Source of the DNA: Chaetomium olivaceum
Lineage: Eukaryota > Ascomycota > Sordariomycetes > Sordariales > Chaetomiaceae
Assembly: GCA_039881045.1 (NCBI GenBank)
Contig: JAYWVB010000043.1
Span: 124,001-188,000, forward strand
Direction: 5' to 3'
Length of the DNA stretch: 64,000 nucleotides
Below are positions 12,300-23,842 of this stretch, one piece after another. The stretch's first letter is position 1, and every line of letters begins with the position of its first letter. The position numbers were made by a program, and so were the translations under genes. The notes beneath the pieces are model-generated. The model had not been told where the DNA came from. It saw only the letters and a list, made by a program, of their open reading frames with translations, and searched no databases.

Positions 12300-15060
12300 G
12301 CATATTTTCTCTCTGCACCTGTTGCTTTTGATCGCGTGTGTATTGTCACTACCCTGGAGCTCATGTACTTATCCAGCAACATTAAATGCTTAGGGCACAT
12401 ACATATGTTACCGGGACCGCTCCATTGAGCCCGGAATGGATGAGGAATTGCGGCTCTGGCCAATCTCCCATGCCAATGGAGTGAAGGGGCAAAACAGGGG
12501 GCCCTGGGAGAAGAAAGGATCCAAGACCGAAGGTGAAGGAAAAGGGAAGAGAGACCCGTCGAGTTAGTTTGGTACCCTGGATCGTGTGATCCGGAACTGA
12601 TATCCGGAAGCTTCCCCGGAGGGGGGGAGGGGGCTTGCATGAGACCATCTGACTCTGATTCGGCAGTCGAAGGGGTGACAGGTCACATTTCGACGTGTCA
12701 AGCCACATTTGACAGGAAGCAAGCACCCGATAACATGGACATGGGAAGATCAGACATTCACTCCATTGGCCGTTCGGGCCCGCTCGGCTCACAGTGCAAA
12801 ACAAACGAGACCGGCAAAGCAATGAAGTGGGGTTGGACAGTTAAAGACCTGAGGGCTGCTATTGTGGTCCCCTTCCGGGAACATGGTTGCTGGGTATGCT
12901 TTCGTTTTGCCTCTTGGCCTTGCCAACACCGAGCAGAGTTTCCCGATCCCGGGGGACGAATTGCTGAGCCGAACCTCTTGCATCACCTTCCTTGACCCCC
13001 TAACTGTCGATCATGCTAAAAAGCCCAACCCAGGCTGCCTGGGCTGGGGCCGCCGGGCTAAGTTTAGCTTTCTGTTGGCTCGGGTCCTCGCATGGGAAAC
13101 GCCAAGAGAAGAAACGGTTGTGGAAAGGGGCATTTAGCGAAACGGACGAGAAACGAAGGACTGGGGGCGGCTAGAGCCGTCCCGCCACCGGCCGGCATGG
13201 GAGCGCAAAGCGGTTCAGACCAGGATCTCGATTGCTTTGCCAAGTACACCGCAATTGTTTTGACGTCTCGGGCAACGTGCAGAGTTTGATTTGCTCCGAG
13301 TCGGGCTTGATTGAGGGCAAGGAGAGACCTGGTCACCTGGGTGGATCATGTATTTCTCCTTGGGAGGCAGCCTTACGGCGCGGGAAGCGATCGTAGCCAA
13401 TGACAACACACCAGCAGCCGAGGGGTGTTCACTGAGGGGGGAGAGGGCGTGTCCCAGAAAGAAACAAGAAGGAAAATGGTTGGCACTGGTTGCTCAGTGT
13501 TTTGATGCTGAAGTTTGAAGCCCTGAATTATTTTACCGTTCCCCGCCCGGCCCGCTGCCGATGAAGGCGTGTCCGTGTCCCGATGGCCGATGCCTTACAA
13601 CCCTTCTCAATCTGCCTTTTCCACGTCTCGGCAAGTTTGCTATTCTCCAGACACCGCGACCCCGCAGCCTTCCTCGGATTTCGAGGTCCCTCCGACACGC
13701 TCATTGCCCCGTTGCCGCCGCCGAAGCCCAATCTTTCTTCAACCGCGCTGGCTGTGGATGCTGTGTGTAAGGACGGATCCTTCTGGGGATGCCCGAGCTT
13801 ACAGACGCGTCGGTCTTCCGTTTATCGTCGGATGAGAATGGGCTATTGAAGCCGGAACCTTGGTTCGTCTCTCTTTATCTTTATCCCTTCCGAATGCCGC
13901 AGAACGATCTGCTAACCCGGGGCTTCTTGGAGAGAAGATCAGGTGCCAGAGCGCCCATGCACCCTTTCGCCTTGGGTCCTCTGAGGCTGGAGAGGGAGCA
14001 GCACAAGATTCGCTTTCTACCGAGCAGGAGTGGAAGCGCGCCTCCAAACGCGCTCCCCCTGGATTCCCGACAACGCGAGTTCCAACCAGCAACGAGTGTA
14101 CGACGACCACTTGCCCATGCACCGCCCTGCACTCGCCGTTTGTTATAGCCTGGTTACCCATCAGGAATCGAATGCCATTCATCCCATCGTTATCTGCGGG
14201 TCAGCGGTCCGGTTGTTTAGTACATGGTGCGACAGATGTCTCGGCTTGGTAGAGTCATGTTTGTGGTGCACCTGCTCGACGACCCGTGCTCGATCGGAAC
14301 AACAAAGAAGACAACTACCCAGCCACACAACGGCTGTTACATTGGACCTACGAAGGAGTCCGTCAAGCCGAGAATACAATGCCAGTGATAGTCACTCACG
14401 ACTCCATAATCGCATTCTATTGCCGCTAATGGCCCTACTTGTAGCTGGGTTATCTTACCTAGCACGCACTGCACCGTCAAAGTCCGTTCCCATCGACCAG
14501 CAGACAGTCAGGCCCAAACCCCTTGCATCGTTGCTGGCTGGGATCATACAATAGCTCATCTTCTCCGCCTGCGCATGGAACATGGCTATCGAAGCCGGTG
14601 TTGGCGCCCGTCACCTTGCCGACGCTCAAACTCCAAAAGAAAACTCACAGCTACCCGCATGTTCAAGCCTTCTTGGAACACCAATCAGATGGGCAGAAAA
14701 CGGGCGTCGGCCTACGTTTGATCCTCCCACCAGCCCTGCTTTTTTGCTTTACTCGATTTCCAGGTCCATGATCGGGCTCAGTTGCGAGATCGTCAAGCCT
14801 GACGGACAGTCGACCCCGGTATACATACATAGAAGCAGTACCTTACGAAGTTGGTTCAACAGCAAGAGTTAGGACGTCCCCGCACTACATGCAGCCGGAG
14901 CTACAAGGGTCAGCAATCTCGGCTTCGGTAATTGGACCCCCCTTCCACCGTTCCACGCAGCGTCCAACATTGCTGCGCAAAAAGTCGGGGGCACTCGAAC
15001 GGCATTAACTACTCGGCGACAAGACAACAACGCCTCTCAATATCGAGCATATATGCGACG
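12300..15060. other. Middle of duplication copy A, no supported gene
   Basis: Several open frames exist (for example 13799-14182 minus and 13860-14252 plus), but none resembles a known family, and they are not preserved as frames in copy B. The stretch aligns only patchily with 18.7-21.3 kb, so it is probably non-coding or decayed. Confidence 0.4.
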
Positions 15061-15422
15061 ACGTATCAACGGTAAGCACACCGCCTGGCTGCTGACTCGC
15101 AGTCCTGGGGTAGGTCAGCCAGCATAACTTGGTGGCCCCTGCCCCCCCCAGTATGCCTCACAGCCCCCAGCGTATTGCGCACCGTTCCTGCTCCCTCCCC
15201 ATCTCTTCCTCCAGTTCTTTCGACTCTCTCGATGCCCTGTCGTTCCGCGAAATCGGCAAACGCCGGAGGCTCCATACTTGCGGAGACACCTCGCTCACCC
15301 TGCAGCGGGATGGCAACCTCTGGGTGGATGCGTCTCGCAAGGGTTTGGCCGCCTACCCATTGGTCAGTGGCAGGCATCGTGCAACCCACCATGTTCCGTG
15401 GGTACCCGTCATCTTGGCGGCA

Positions 15423-15734
15423 TCAGATGCTTGCATTGGGGGAAGGACTTGTCGCAATCGAATGCAAAGCTGCAACGATCAGCCACCGGCTAGTTACCGC
15501 TAACCCTGGAAAAAAGCAAGTGTGGGAGGGGAGAGCTCCCGAACTCTCACGCCCCATCCCAGAGACGAGAAGACTGCATTGCGTTGAAGCTGGCTGGAGA
15601 TCAACTCGAACCGCTCGGGCGACTTGCCGGTGTCCATGAGAAGGAAGTGCGAGCCTGAGTGCGCGTAGATGCACAGACATTTCACGCCTGGATTCTGACA
15701 AGATGTGTTCGTGCAGGCCGTCTCGGGCCGTCAC
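15423..15734 (-). pseudogene. Degenerate coding stretch shared by both duplication copies (copy A)
   Basis: The minus-strand frame contains DGLHEHILSESRREM, which aligns in frame with DGLHERILLGIQREM at 21759-22133; the upstream residues KNCTDTH and KNCTNTH also match. Copy A ends in a TGA where copy B reads CGA (Arg/Asp context ASDAAKM), a C-to-T change. An overlapping frame, possibly entered through an AG acceptor, reads VKCLCIYAHSGSHFLLMDTG and is also protein-like, so I cannot decide which frame was the gene. No family recognised. Probably the remains of a small multi-exon gene. Confidence 0.35.
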
Positions 15735-15776
15735 GTGGGTATCCGTACAGTTCTTCCCCTTGCTGTGGCCTTGGCA

Positions 15777-16274
15777 TCAGCTTCGATATCTCCATGGTTC
15801 ATCAAGGTAGTTAGGTAGCTTAGGGTATGTGTGGAACCGAAGTGGCAAGCCATTCTCCCCCATCAATGTTTGTATGCTTTTCCTGGTGCTGGTGCGGACA
15901 TCAATATCTGCGTCGTAATCCGCAAGGAGCAAGAGAGCCATCTCGGCGCCGTCGTTAGCCACCGCTGCGTGAAGAGCCGCCAGGCTCTCCTTTGCGCACC
16001 GGTCGTCCACCTCGATCCCGTACTCGAGAGACCAGCGGCAGACCTGGAGATCTCTGGCGCGCACAGGCAGGAATAATGGAGTCGAATCCGCTTTGTCACT
16101 GGCATTGACGTTAGCCCCGTAGGCAACAAGGCCTGGTATGATCTCGAGCCGTCCTTGGGTACCAGGTAGCTGCTTTAAAGATGTTGCTGCGTCTGCCGGG
16201 GGGCAGCCCACGGAAACCGTCTGTCCAGGGTTGACAGTCGCCCTCAAGGCAATGTCCAAGGCCTCCTGCTTCAC
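15777..16274 (-). CDS. Ankyrin-repeat protein fragment, 165 aa
   Basis: The translation contains about two ankyrin repeats: LVAYGANVNASDKADSTPLF, then LLEYG-type SLEYGIEVDD with LAALHAAVANDGAEMALLLL and DADIDVRT. Ankyrin repeats mediate protein-protein contacts. In filamentous fungi they are commonly the C-terminal part of large NACHT or HET-type proteins, so this short frame is probably an exon or relic of a larger gene. I see no such domain upstream. It lies at the junction between the two duplication copies and appears to have no second copy. Confidence 0.45.
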   Translation of the reverse strand: MKQEALDIALRATVNPGQTVSVGCPPADAATSLKQLPGTQGRLEIIPGLVAYGANVNASDKADSTPLFLPVRARDLQVCRWSLEYGIEVDDRCAKESLAALHAAVANDGAEMALLLLADYDADIDVRTSTRKSIQTLMGENGLPLRFHTYPKLPNYLDEPWRYRS

Positions 16275-17981
16275 GCCAGTGACTGTGCTGTTGTTCTGTG
16301 TTTAAGTGCCCAAGGTATGTGGGCTATTGTAAATCCTGAGTTCCGACAATGATGGGTAGGACGCGGCGCCTGAGGCGGTACATGTCGCCCCCTTGGAGAC
16401 GGGCAACAAGGTGGGGAGATAGAGGAGAGAACCTCGGGTTTGCCTTGGTTTTTGCTCCCAAGTCTCGGTTTGCAAAGTAGACATTTCCCTCTGTCGGCCA
16501 GCGGTTCCGGGAATATTTTCTCCACTGTAAGCGAGAGAGCGGAAGTGGCTTTGGGCCCTTCAATGGTTGGGCCGGTGATGTTGAAGGTTGTGCGCAACTA
16601 TGTTCCCCCGGAGTGGGAGTTGACGGATCGGAGAGTATCTTGCAACTCCTGCGGTTCGGAGACGTTAGCAAATCTGTGCTTCTGTTTTGTTGGCCTTTTC
16701 CGTTTGTTGGGGGCGGGCAGCTTTGGGAGCCCAGGAGATTCCACCAGACCCACAAGAAGAGGATGGGTAAAAAGAAACAAAGATCTCACAGCTTTGGGAT
16801 GGAGGCCTTGGGTGCTGCTGCGCCTGGTATTAAGTGCTAGTTTGGAGGCTACGACGAGAAACGCCAGGGTCAAGCGGGTACATTTCAAATGGAGGAGGCA
16901 CGGGTGCCCTGTTTTGACGCCCGTATTGGCGTAACTGAGCGCAGGAGACAACGGGACCTGAAGACTTAGGTGATTAGGGTGTTCCCGGGTGAGAAGTCGC
17001 CGCATTGAGGGGACCAGGAATCTCCGTCCAGCCAGCTCGAGGGAGAACTCACCATGGAACTCGGGTTTAGATGTGCTGCCTGTTTTGAAACCGTGATGCA
17101 TGACGCGGCTTTGGCCAGTGAACCCGCTCGCGGGGACGCTTTTCGAGGCCAATGGCTTGGAATTGAGAAAAGACCTGAGAAAGAGATCGGACAGAATGGC
17201 TTGAGAAGCTGATCCACCGGATGCCACCGCTCGGCTCTTTCTGTTGGCGCCAGAACCAAAGAGGCAATTGGATTTCTAAAAACGCCTGACACAAGGCATC
17301 CTCCAGATGGTTCGCGCACCCCAATGATTCTCCCAGGCTCCGTCACCGCAGGCATCCAGACCGGGAGAATTGGTGCTTTCCAGGTTCTCATATACTCATT
17401 CTTTACGCAGGACCTTGCGAGGCAAAAGAATAATGCGTCATTTCGTGATTCCTCCGAATTTATAAGTAGCTTGTAAACAAGCCTTGCCGTCCAGCCGTTG
17501 ACACGGTGAGCGGTGAGCCTGTGATGACGGAAAAGCAAGCCGCTGCCGGCCGCGGCAATCTCGGCCCCCCCCAACCCCCCACCCCCTACCCCCTCCCTCT
17601 CTCCTCCCCCTTAGGCCATTCCCTTCTGCAATATGTATGATGCGCGAAGACCAAACAGTGCCATTCATCGGTCAACGCACATAACATTCTTGCTCACAAT
17701 CCGCGTCACATTTAGCACACAGAAACAAGCAAGCTTCGCTTATTTATAATACAGGGGCTTTTGCCCTGCTCTCGGTCCCAGAAACGCAAACGGCACATGA
17801 GTGACACACTCAGGAAGCCTGGGCTTTTACTTTTTGTCAGCTCTCGGCTCGCGCCGCGTCTCATTTCTAAAGAACAACACGTTTATTTTTCTTCTACCCG
17901 CACAGAACAGATTCCGCCGTTTTTCACAATCCCACCCCTCGTGAATAACACAAGCATTGTCTCAGAATTTAGGTAGCTTGC

Positions 17982-18491
17982 TTATTTGAGGCCAACAAGC
18001 TCCAGGTGGTCACGGCTCCACGACGAGGCGGCTTTGTGTCCGTTGATCACAAGACCTTCTGTGTCACCCGGAGCCCGGTTTCCGTTACTGACCCACCACC
18101 CATAAGTTTCCGGCAGACCCCGAACCTGCTGTTGTGACCACGGAAGGCAGTGAGCTGAAGACTGGCTACCCACGGTATTCTCGAGGCTCAGGGTTGTCCC
18201 AGCTGAGAAATGGCGGTTAGACCTCGGTACACCTAGGTAGGGAAGGAAAAGGAAAGGGGTAGCTAATTGCGAACTTACCTGATAACGGAGTTGGAAGGAT
18301 TATCTCCGAGCTCTCGATTGCATGGGCTTGCACTGACTGTAGACACTCATGGACTCCGAGGGCGTCCATCCTGCTACTTGCGCTCTGGTTCTCATTCTTC
18401 GGGGTGTTTTCGCGGGCTACAAGCAGAACACATGAGTACGGGCCACGCAAACCCAGTCGCACATGGATGGGGTGAAGGAGGACCTACACAT
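17982..18491 (-). CDS. Small three-exon gene B, 120 aa, paralogue of gene A
   Basis: Not recognised. Exons are 18488-18491, 18279-18416 and 17982-18202. Introns are 71 nt (GTAGGT...TTGTAG) and 76 nt (GTAAGT...TCTCAG), at the same positions and phases as in gene A. The joined frame is open for 120 codons from MSRENTPKNENQSASSRMDA to HLELVGLK. The protein is hydrophilic, without signal peptide or membrane span. Identity to gene A is low overall but clear at the exon 2 end and around VR.LPE in exon 3. TATA motif about 107 bp upstream. Confidence 0.6.
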
Positions 18492-18597
18492 GGTGTCGGA
18501 GGCGCAGACGATTGTCGTAACTTGGTGATCTTGCTGCGCTCAATTGTTGGACTTGTGAATGAAATGGTTTTTGGAACGAGATACCATTCTCTCCCTT

Positions 18598-18603
18598 CTT
18601 ATA
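18598..18603 (-). promoter_or_regulatory. TATA box of small gene B
   Basis: TATAAG on the minus strand, about 107 bp upstream of the gene B start codon, mirroring the element upstream of gene A. Confidence 0.45.
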
Positions 18604-18699
18604 CATGCAGGAAGCATCGCCCAATGACCTCAGGGCTAATCCAGTAACTTAGTGCGGTTTTTCGTGCAGATGCACTGCCTGTCTTTTTTTGCTTTTCCC

Positions 18700-21380
18700 A
18701 TGTGATGTGCTGTCACTACCAGATCCATAGGGCGTATCTGTTATACGTGTATCATAGGTTCTGGGTACCCAGGTACAAGCCCCCACAGGTGAGGAGACCA
18801 AGGACATTCGGAGTTGATCCGGAGCAAGTACTCCAGGTTCCGGGCACCAATCGATCTTTTCCTTGACACTATCTTCGACAGGGAGTGGCCTATGCATTTT
18901 CTAGGTCAAGGGTGAGGGGGGAACCGAAAGAGAAAACATCGAAGTCAGGGAGTCACTCGCGAGGAAGGGAAGAAAACGATAGGTCAAGAATGGCGCTCGA
19001 GGGTTCTAGTAAAAGCCCCTAGGGCTAATCCAGAAGTCTGGGCCAGGGTAGATGCCCGTTATGGGTTCCGATGATTCCCTAAAGGTCTATTTACAAACTC
19101 ATGCCGATAATTTGGGGGCCATTACTTTTCTACATCACGCTCCGAAGCGGTAACCATCGACCGGAAGCCCCGGCCCGTAGCCGGACATTGCAAATGATGA
19201 ACCCAGCACCGTGGAGTTGGGTTTGAAGAAGGTTAGACGGGTGGAGACGTGCCGATAACTGAGGTGGTCAAGCCTTCGAGCAGCCAGGGTGGTGATGAAG
19301 AGGTACCGAAGTACCTAGGTATCTTGAAGCGACGCCTCTCCTTCCTCAAGCAGAACTTTTGCTCTTTCTTTTCGCTATTCCTGCACCTGTTTTGCCTCTT
19401 CTCGGAACACGAATATGCCCGATAGAATTATCTATCCCCTGCTCGCCCCGTGCTGATCCTACTGTTAAAAACAGGTCCTCACTGGTTGGACCGTGATTCC
19501 AAGTTCAGCTGGCTGGAGATTTGACAGAGATTTTTTACTGCCGCTTGGCGGGCCGAATCTCGGGAAGCCGGAAGACCCAACACTTGGCCGGTTTTCTGTT
19601 GAAAGCGGTGAACTGTCGGGATTTAATTGAACGGATACACAAGGAGGACCAAAGGAAATGAGCACAGGACCTCATTAGACCTCATTGGGATGATGGAGTT
19701 GTTGGGAAATATCGGTCATGCAGATGCAAGGGGGGCGACTGGGATGTTGACTTGGTTGCTTGCACGTCCCAGCCCTCTCTTGGCGGGCTGGGGCGGAAGT
19801 TACAGGTGATGATGGTATTTGTCGGCTGCCTGGGTGCCGACCACTCGGGCCGGGTGTGAGCCAATGGCTGGCCCGAGACGACACACTGAGCAGGACCAAA
19901 GAGCTCAAGAGTGCCATGGAATGGAAGTTGATGGAACATGAAGGAAACGCGGCTCCTCCCAATGTTTTGACACCCAGGGGAGCGGCCAGAGTCAATCAAG
20001 CCTTGCCTCGCCATTCCTCTCCCGGTCATCCCTCTCAACCCTCTCACCTGCATACACGTTCGAGACTTTGTGTGTTCCTAGCAGCTTCCACTTTCTGATG
20101 ACAATACCCGCCTACCTATGGTGAGCCCATTCTCTTTCATTTTGCTTTGGTCCAATCCTCTTACCCGTTCGCCACGGGCCCGCGAGTGTGCTGATTCTTT
20201 AGAAACAACAAAGTCGGCAACGTCTGGACTTCGCTCGGGCTTCAGCCCTCCGGCCGTTAATCACCGCGTTGCTAAAAGCTCAAAGCTCATTTATTGATAG
20301 GCGTTTTCCGCGTCTCGCCAAACCCAGGTTGCGACGACCGTTTGTTTGATGATGGAATGGGTCGCGGCTGTTGGAAGGTTCGTCGTTCTTTGTTATTTTT
20401 ATTCCTCGCCAATGCCACAGAGCAGGTGGCAACTGTTAGCTAACTTTGCGTTTCGCAGATGGGAGAAAGCCAGACTTGAATGTCACCCCCTTTCCGCATG
20501 ATCTTCCCCAAGGACCGACAGCACTAAATTCACCTCGCACCAGACATGCGTGTTGACGCTTTGATCGAGTTTCCCCTTGCTCTCCAGTCACCGCCGCTGA
20601 GGCAAGACGCTGACACATTGAGTTCAAACTAGTTGCAAAGGCCGCTGATGAACTCGTCCTTGAATCGACCTTCCCTCGTCACTTTATAGCTGGGGCTCCG
20701 ACGAGCCATCGAATGTTGCCAAGTCCATCGCTACTTGCGCGTCAACGACATATTTGGTTGGAAGCGCAGGTTGCTGTTCCTCCGTTCATGATATACGGAC
20801 GCCACCCTTCGCTTCATTTCTCCGGAATACGACAGGATGTCAAATAAGCCGTACATCATGATGGCAGACGACGAGGTGGGCCCACACTTCCACTGTTGTT
20901 TCCGAGTTGTTCCTGGCCGGGGTGAACCAGGATTCCCTCCCCTTGACTGCACACGGCATATGGAGTACAAAACCTTCTACGTCGGCCCCTTCCCCTATCG
21001 ATATTTAAAGAACACCTCCGCATCTACCCGGTTATTCAAGCAATGCAGCATGGCTATGTCTCCTCCAGGCAGAACTCAGGGCTCAGAGAAACGGGAGAGC
21101 TCAGCCTTCGGGTTAGCATCCTCAACAAGCCCGCTGTTCTTTCCTTGGTTTGCTAACCATCGCCAGACCCAGTCACAGGCAGTTATATCCGGTAAAAACT
21201 TCATCTGGGCGTATGAACACTCGGTCCACAGCTGCCGGGGTTGGGAAACCCAGTGTCGGCAAACAGATGCTGACCGCTCTCCCTTGTGCCTTGACGAGCC
21301 CACTTTGCGAAAAGTCTGAGGCACTGTAATGGCATTAAATCAATTAACGAACGCGGACGACGAAAGCTCAAAACCTACCA
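18700..21380. other. Middle of duplication copy B, no supported gene
   Basis: Corresponds to 12.3-15.1 kb of copy A with only patchy similarity. No open frame resembles a known protein. Confidence 0.4.
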
Positions 21381-21758
21381 GTGGCTCACTGACGCCGAGC
21401 ATTCAAGCTCACAAACCGCGAGTTTGATTTGGGTCAAAGCATCCCTGTCGACGACTTTGAAGGACACAACCAGCCCATAGCACCGAGTGGCGCCTGGCTC
21501 CTCGGTATACCTCACGCCCCCCAAGCGTCTTGAGAGCCGTTGTGTTTCTTTCCACATCTCCTTCTTTCGGCTCTTCTGACCTGTCGTTCCACGAAAGCGG
21601 CAACTACCGAGAACACCATGCTTGCGGAGTTTCATCGCCCACCACCCCTGCCGCAGGATGGTGATGGGTGGATGCATCTCGCCAGGGTTTGGCTGCCAAT
21701 CCCATTGGCCGATGGCCATTGTCGTGGCTGAACGGGACGTTGCGCGATGCACCTTCCT

Positions 21759-22133
21759 TCATTGCTCTGTGGCCCTCGTCATCTTGGCGGCATCGGACGC
21801 TGGCATTGGAGGAGAGACCTGTCCACAATCGAAGCAAGGCGGAACCAGACGGAGCTCCCACTGAGCGCTGGAATAAGCAACAGGAAGATTCGGGGAAGCC
21901 CCCGAACGGACTATCAGCTCCGAACTCCGGCCCCAGCACCGGAAACGAAGAAAGTGCACCGCTGAAGCCAATTTGGACCACGGCCGAGTTATATTAGTGT
22001 ATGTATGTACATGAGAAGACAGTCCAAGTCTTGGTACGCGTAGACGTTTACCCATTTCCCTCTGAATTCCTAGCAAAATGCGTTCATGCAGACCGTCCAG
22101 GGTCGGTATGTGGGTATTCGTACAGTTCTTCAT
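21759..22133 (-). pseudogene. Degenerate coding stretch shared by both duplication copies (copy B)
   Basis: Partner of 15423-15734: KNCTNTHIPTLDGLHERIL aligns in frame with the copy A sequence. The frame stays open through the position where copy A has TGA. The downstream minus-strand frame (21375-21752) also aligns with 15066-15392 around GQWDWQPNPGEMHP. No family recognised; function cannot be assigned. Confidence 0.35.
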
Positions 22134-22385
22134 CGCCTCTCCTCGTCACTCCAGCTCTTCTCTTTGCTCAATGTGGCCTTAGTGTGAGCAGCCTCAACAT
22201 CTCCATAAGTTATCTGGAGGAGCTAAACATAGTACCTCCCTTCCGAGCAGGCGAGGCAAGCTACAAGTGTATATTGGTTCCAAAACAAACTTCGTTCAAT
22301 ACTTTGCTTCATTATTAGTGTTCGTATGCGGGTTATTACGGGTTTCCTCCTAAGAGGGGTCACAAACGTTAAAAAAGAAATAAAA

Positions 22386-22505
22386 AACATACAACACCGA
22401 GGATTCGCTGGTCGTCACCGACCCAACTACTAGTTCGGCTCTCACGAGTTTGACTAGGGGAGAGCGGACGGGATCCCGTACTTTCTCGTGGATATGGTCG
22501 TATGT
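22386..22505 (-). rRNA. 5S ribosomal RNA gene
   Basis: About 120 bp starting ACATACGACCATATCC and ending ...GTGTTGTATGT on the minus strand, the canonical fungal 5S ends. The internal stretch AACTAGTAGTTGGGTCGGTG and the segment GGATCCCGTCCGCTCTCCC match Neurospora-type 5S rRNA. The ends pair (ACATACGAC with GTTGTATGT). A T-run follows directly (22387 down to 22382), the RNA polymerase III terminator. Dispersed single 5S genes are usual in Sordariomycetes. Confidence 0.9.
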
Positions 22506-22689
22506 AACAGCAACTCACTCAAGTGTGTCTTTTAAAGTTGACAACGCGATCACGGTGGTGGGGAAGTGGGGATGGGGCTCAAGTCGAGTTGCGGGATATC
22601 CTGCAGCTTGTCAACTCCGGACTCGTGCGGTCACCACATCTGCACCGGATAGGGCGAAAATGTCCTGGGTTCGAGGAAAAGATTTTCCA

Positions 22690-22962
22690 TAAGCGTCACC
22701 CTGTAAAAGAACCATTGCGATAAGGAAGATCAGGACTGTGGTCCAGTAGCTGGAGAAGTCTTCCCGAATCCTCCGTCAAGGTGTAGGTCGTACATGTCGC
22801 CTCGGTGGAGAAGTTCAGCGCAGGATCCATCGGAGGTGGGCAGCGCGGAGGTAGTATACCACTTTGTACACCGCTCAGTGTGAAAAGAAGACTAGAGTAG
22901 CAGCGTTCAAGCCCATGAGGCCTCTTTCTTATCTTTTTGGTCCGTTCAACTGCTGACAGCAT
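22690..22962 (-). pseudogene. DUF1996 pseudogene, N-terminal half (inverted relative to the C-terminal half)
   Basis: The minus strand reads MDPALNFSTEATCTTYTLTE, matching the N-terminal part of fungal DUF1996 proteins (consensus ...ATCTTCTFSEDFSNYWTAV). A roughly 10-nt insertion follows, and then the adjacent frame reads EDFSSYWTTVLIF and, in the next frame, RNGSFT. The predicted secretion signal and DPLV region are not recognisable. Broken by several indels. Confidence 0.6.
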
Positions 22963-23690
22963 GATAAGGGTTTCCGCATCATCATCGGTGACCCCCTGTA
23001 TTGCAAACCCAGGCCCAACAGCGATGGATTCAAGAATATTACCTTCCGTTACTTCACGACGCTGTGGGGACTAGCGCTGACCAACCCGGAGATTGGGGGC
23101 GTCAATAACACTTGCAGGTTTTCCATAGGACTCTATTATCACGGCTTTCGAATCAACAATTCCTGTTCACATGCTGGAACAGAGTCAACCTTGATAGCCC
23201 GAACTACAAAAGCCATGTTGCCTACCTACCTAAAGGAAACTTTGAGACCCAATGGCAGTGCCCAGTTAGGTAAGTCGCAAGTCGCCACGGTTTGTTAAGC
23301 GCGCGGTGGCTATGACAGCGGTGTCAATGTAGACTCTGGCACTAGATGGTCTCCGTCATCCCGTCAGGCTTCCTCAAGTCATATACGAAACCATATGGAA
23401 CACATTGGCCTTCAAGGATCCCTCGATGTGGCCCACCCACGGCAGCCAGCCATTCGACTTCAGTACCGGTGACACAACCGGCTACAGTTGACATGGGAAC
23501 TTCCTGTTTGAACGGAAGGCGACATGTTGCAGAGGGTAATGGATCAGTTTTGCTGATCCGACTGCCCGGTTTTGAAACAGCAGACAATCCAGGGGGCTAA
23601 TAGGTGCTCCAAGCCGGCGGCTGTGAGCGACACAATCGACTGCTGGCTTCCGAGTCCCGCGTTGCCTGGGAGCCCGCCCATCACTCGATG
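22955..23690 (+). pseudogene. DUF1996 pseudogene, C-terminal half
   Basis: The plus strand reads KGFRIIIGDPLYCKPRPN, then in a second frame FTCWNRVNLDSPNYKSHVAY and QWQCPV. A possible intron follows, then HPVRLPQVIYETIWN, SQPFDFSTGDTTGYS with an in-frame TGA, GDMLQRVMDQ, and a C-terminal CPVLKQQTIQGANRC...IDCWLP. These are the landmarks of DUF1996 (secreted or cell-wall associated fungal proteins of unknown activity). At least three frame changes and one stop make it non-functional as sequenced. The N-terminal half lies immediately to the left on the opposite strand. Confidence 0.7.
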
Positions 23691-23842
23691 ACGCGGCTCG
23701 GATCTGTGCATTGAGAGCTCAGGGAAAGAGGAGATCCTGACTGTATATAGTAACGACTGGTCCTCAAAATACAGAAACACGAAGACCTAGTTTTATCCAA
23801 CCGACGCCTAACATGCCATGCACCAATCCTTGCCAGTTTTAT

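Larger units (their letters stand above)
10140..15810. repeat. Copy A of a diverged direct segmental duplication (about 5.7 kb)
   Basis: Co-linear anchor segments align by eye with 16.59-22.24 kb at an offset of 6.3-6.5 kb: 10150 with 16600, 10660 with 17090, 10960 with 17400, 11640-12130 with 17985-18490, 14140-14205 with 20680-20750, 15130-15480 with 21430-21840, and 15690-15800 with 22080-22230. In the first anchor (about 38 bp) most mismatches are transitions. Both copies have the same orientation. The best preserved part is a small three-exon gene. No transposase, reverse transcriptase, LTR or terminal repeat was found, so this looks like an old tandem duplication rather than two element insertions. 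The exact ends are uncertain. Confidence 0.7.
16590..22240. repeat. Copy B of the diverged direct segmental duplication
   Basis: Second copy of the block described for 10140-15810; anchors are listed there. It carries small gene B (17982-18491) and the second copy of the degenerate frame (21759-22133). A 209-codon open frame on the minus strand (16598-17227) is not conserved in copy A and is probably a chance opening. Confidence 0.7.

Noticed and set aside
16598..17227. 209-codon minus-strand open frame
   Set aside because: Not conserved as a frame in the duplicate block, no recognisable domain, no signal peptide; probably a chance opening.
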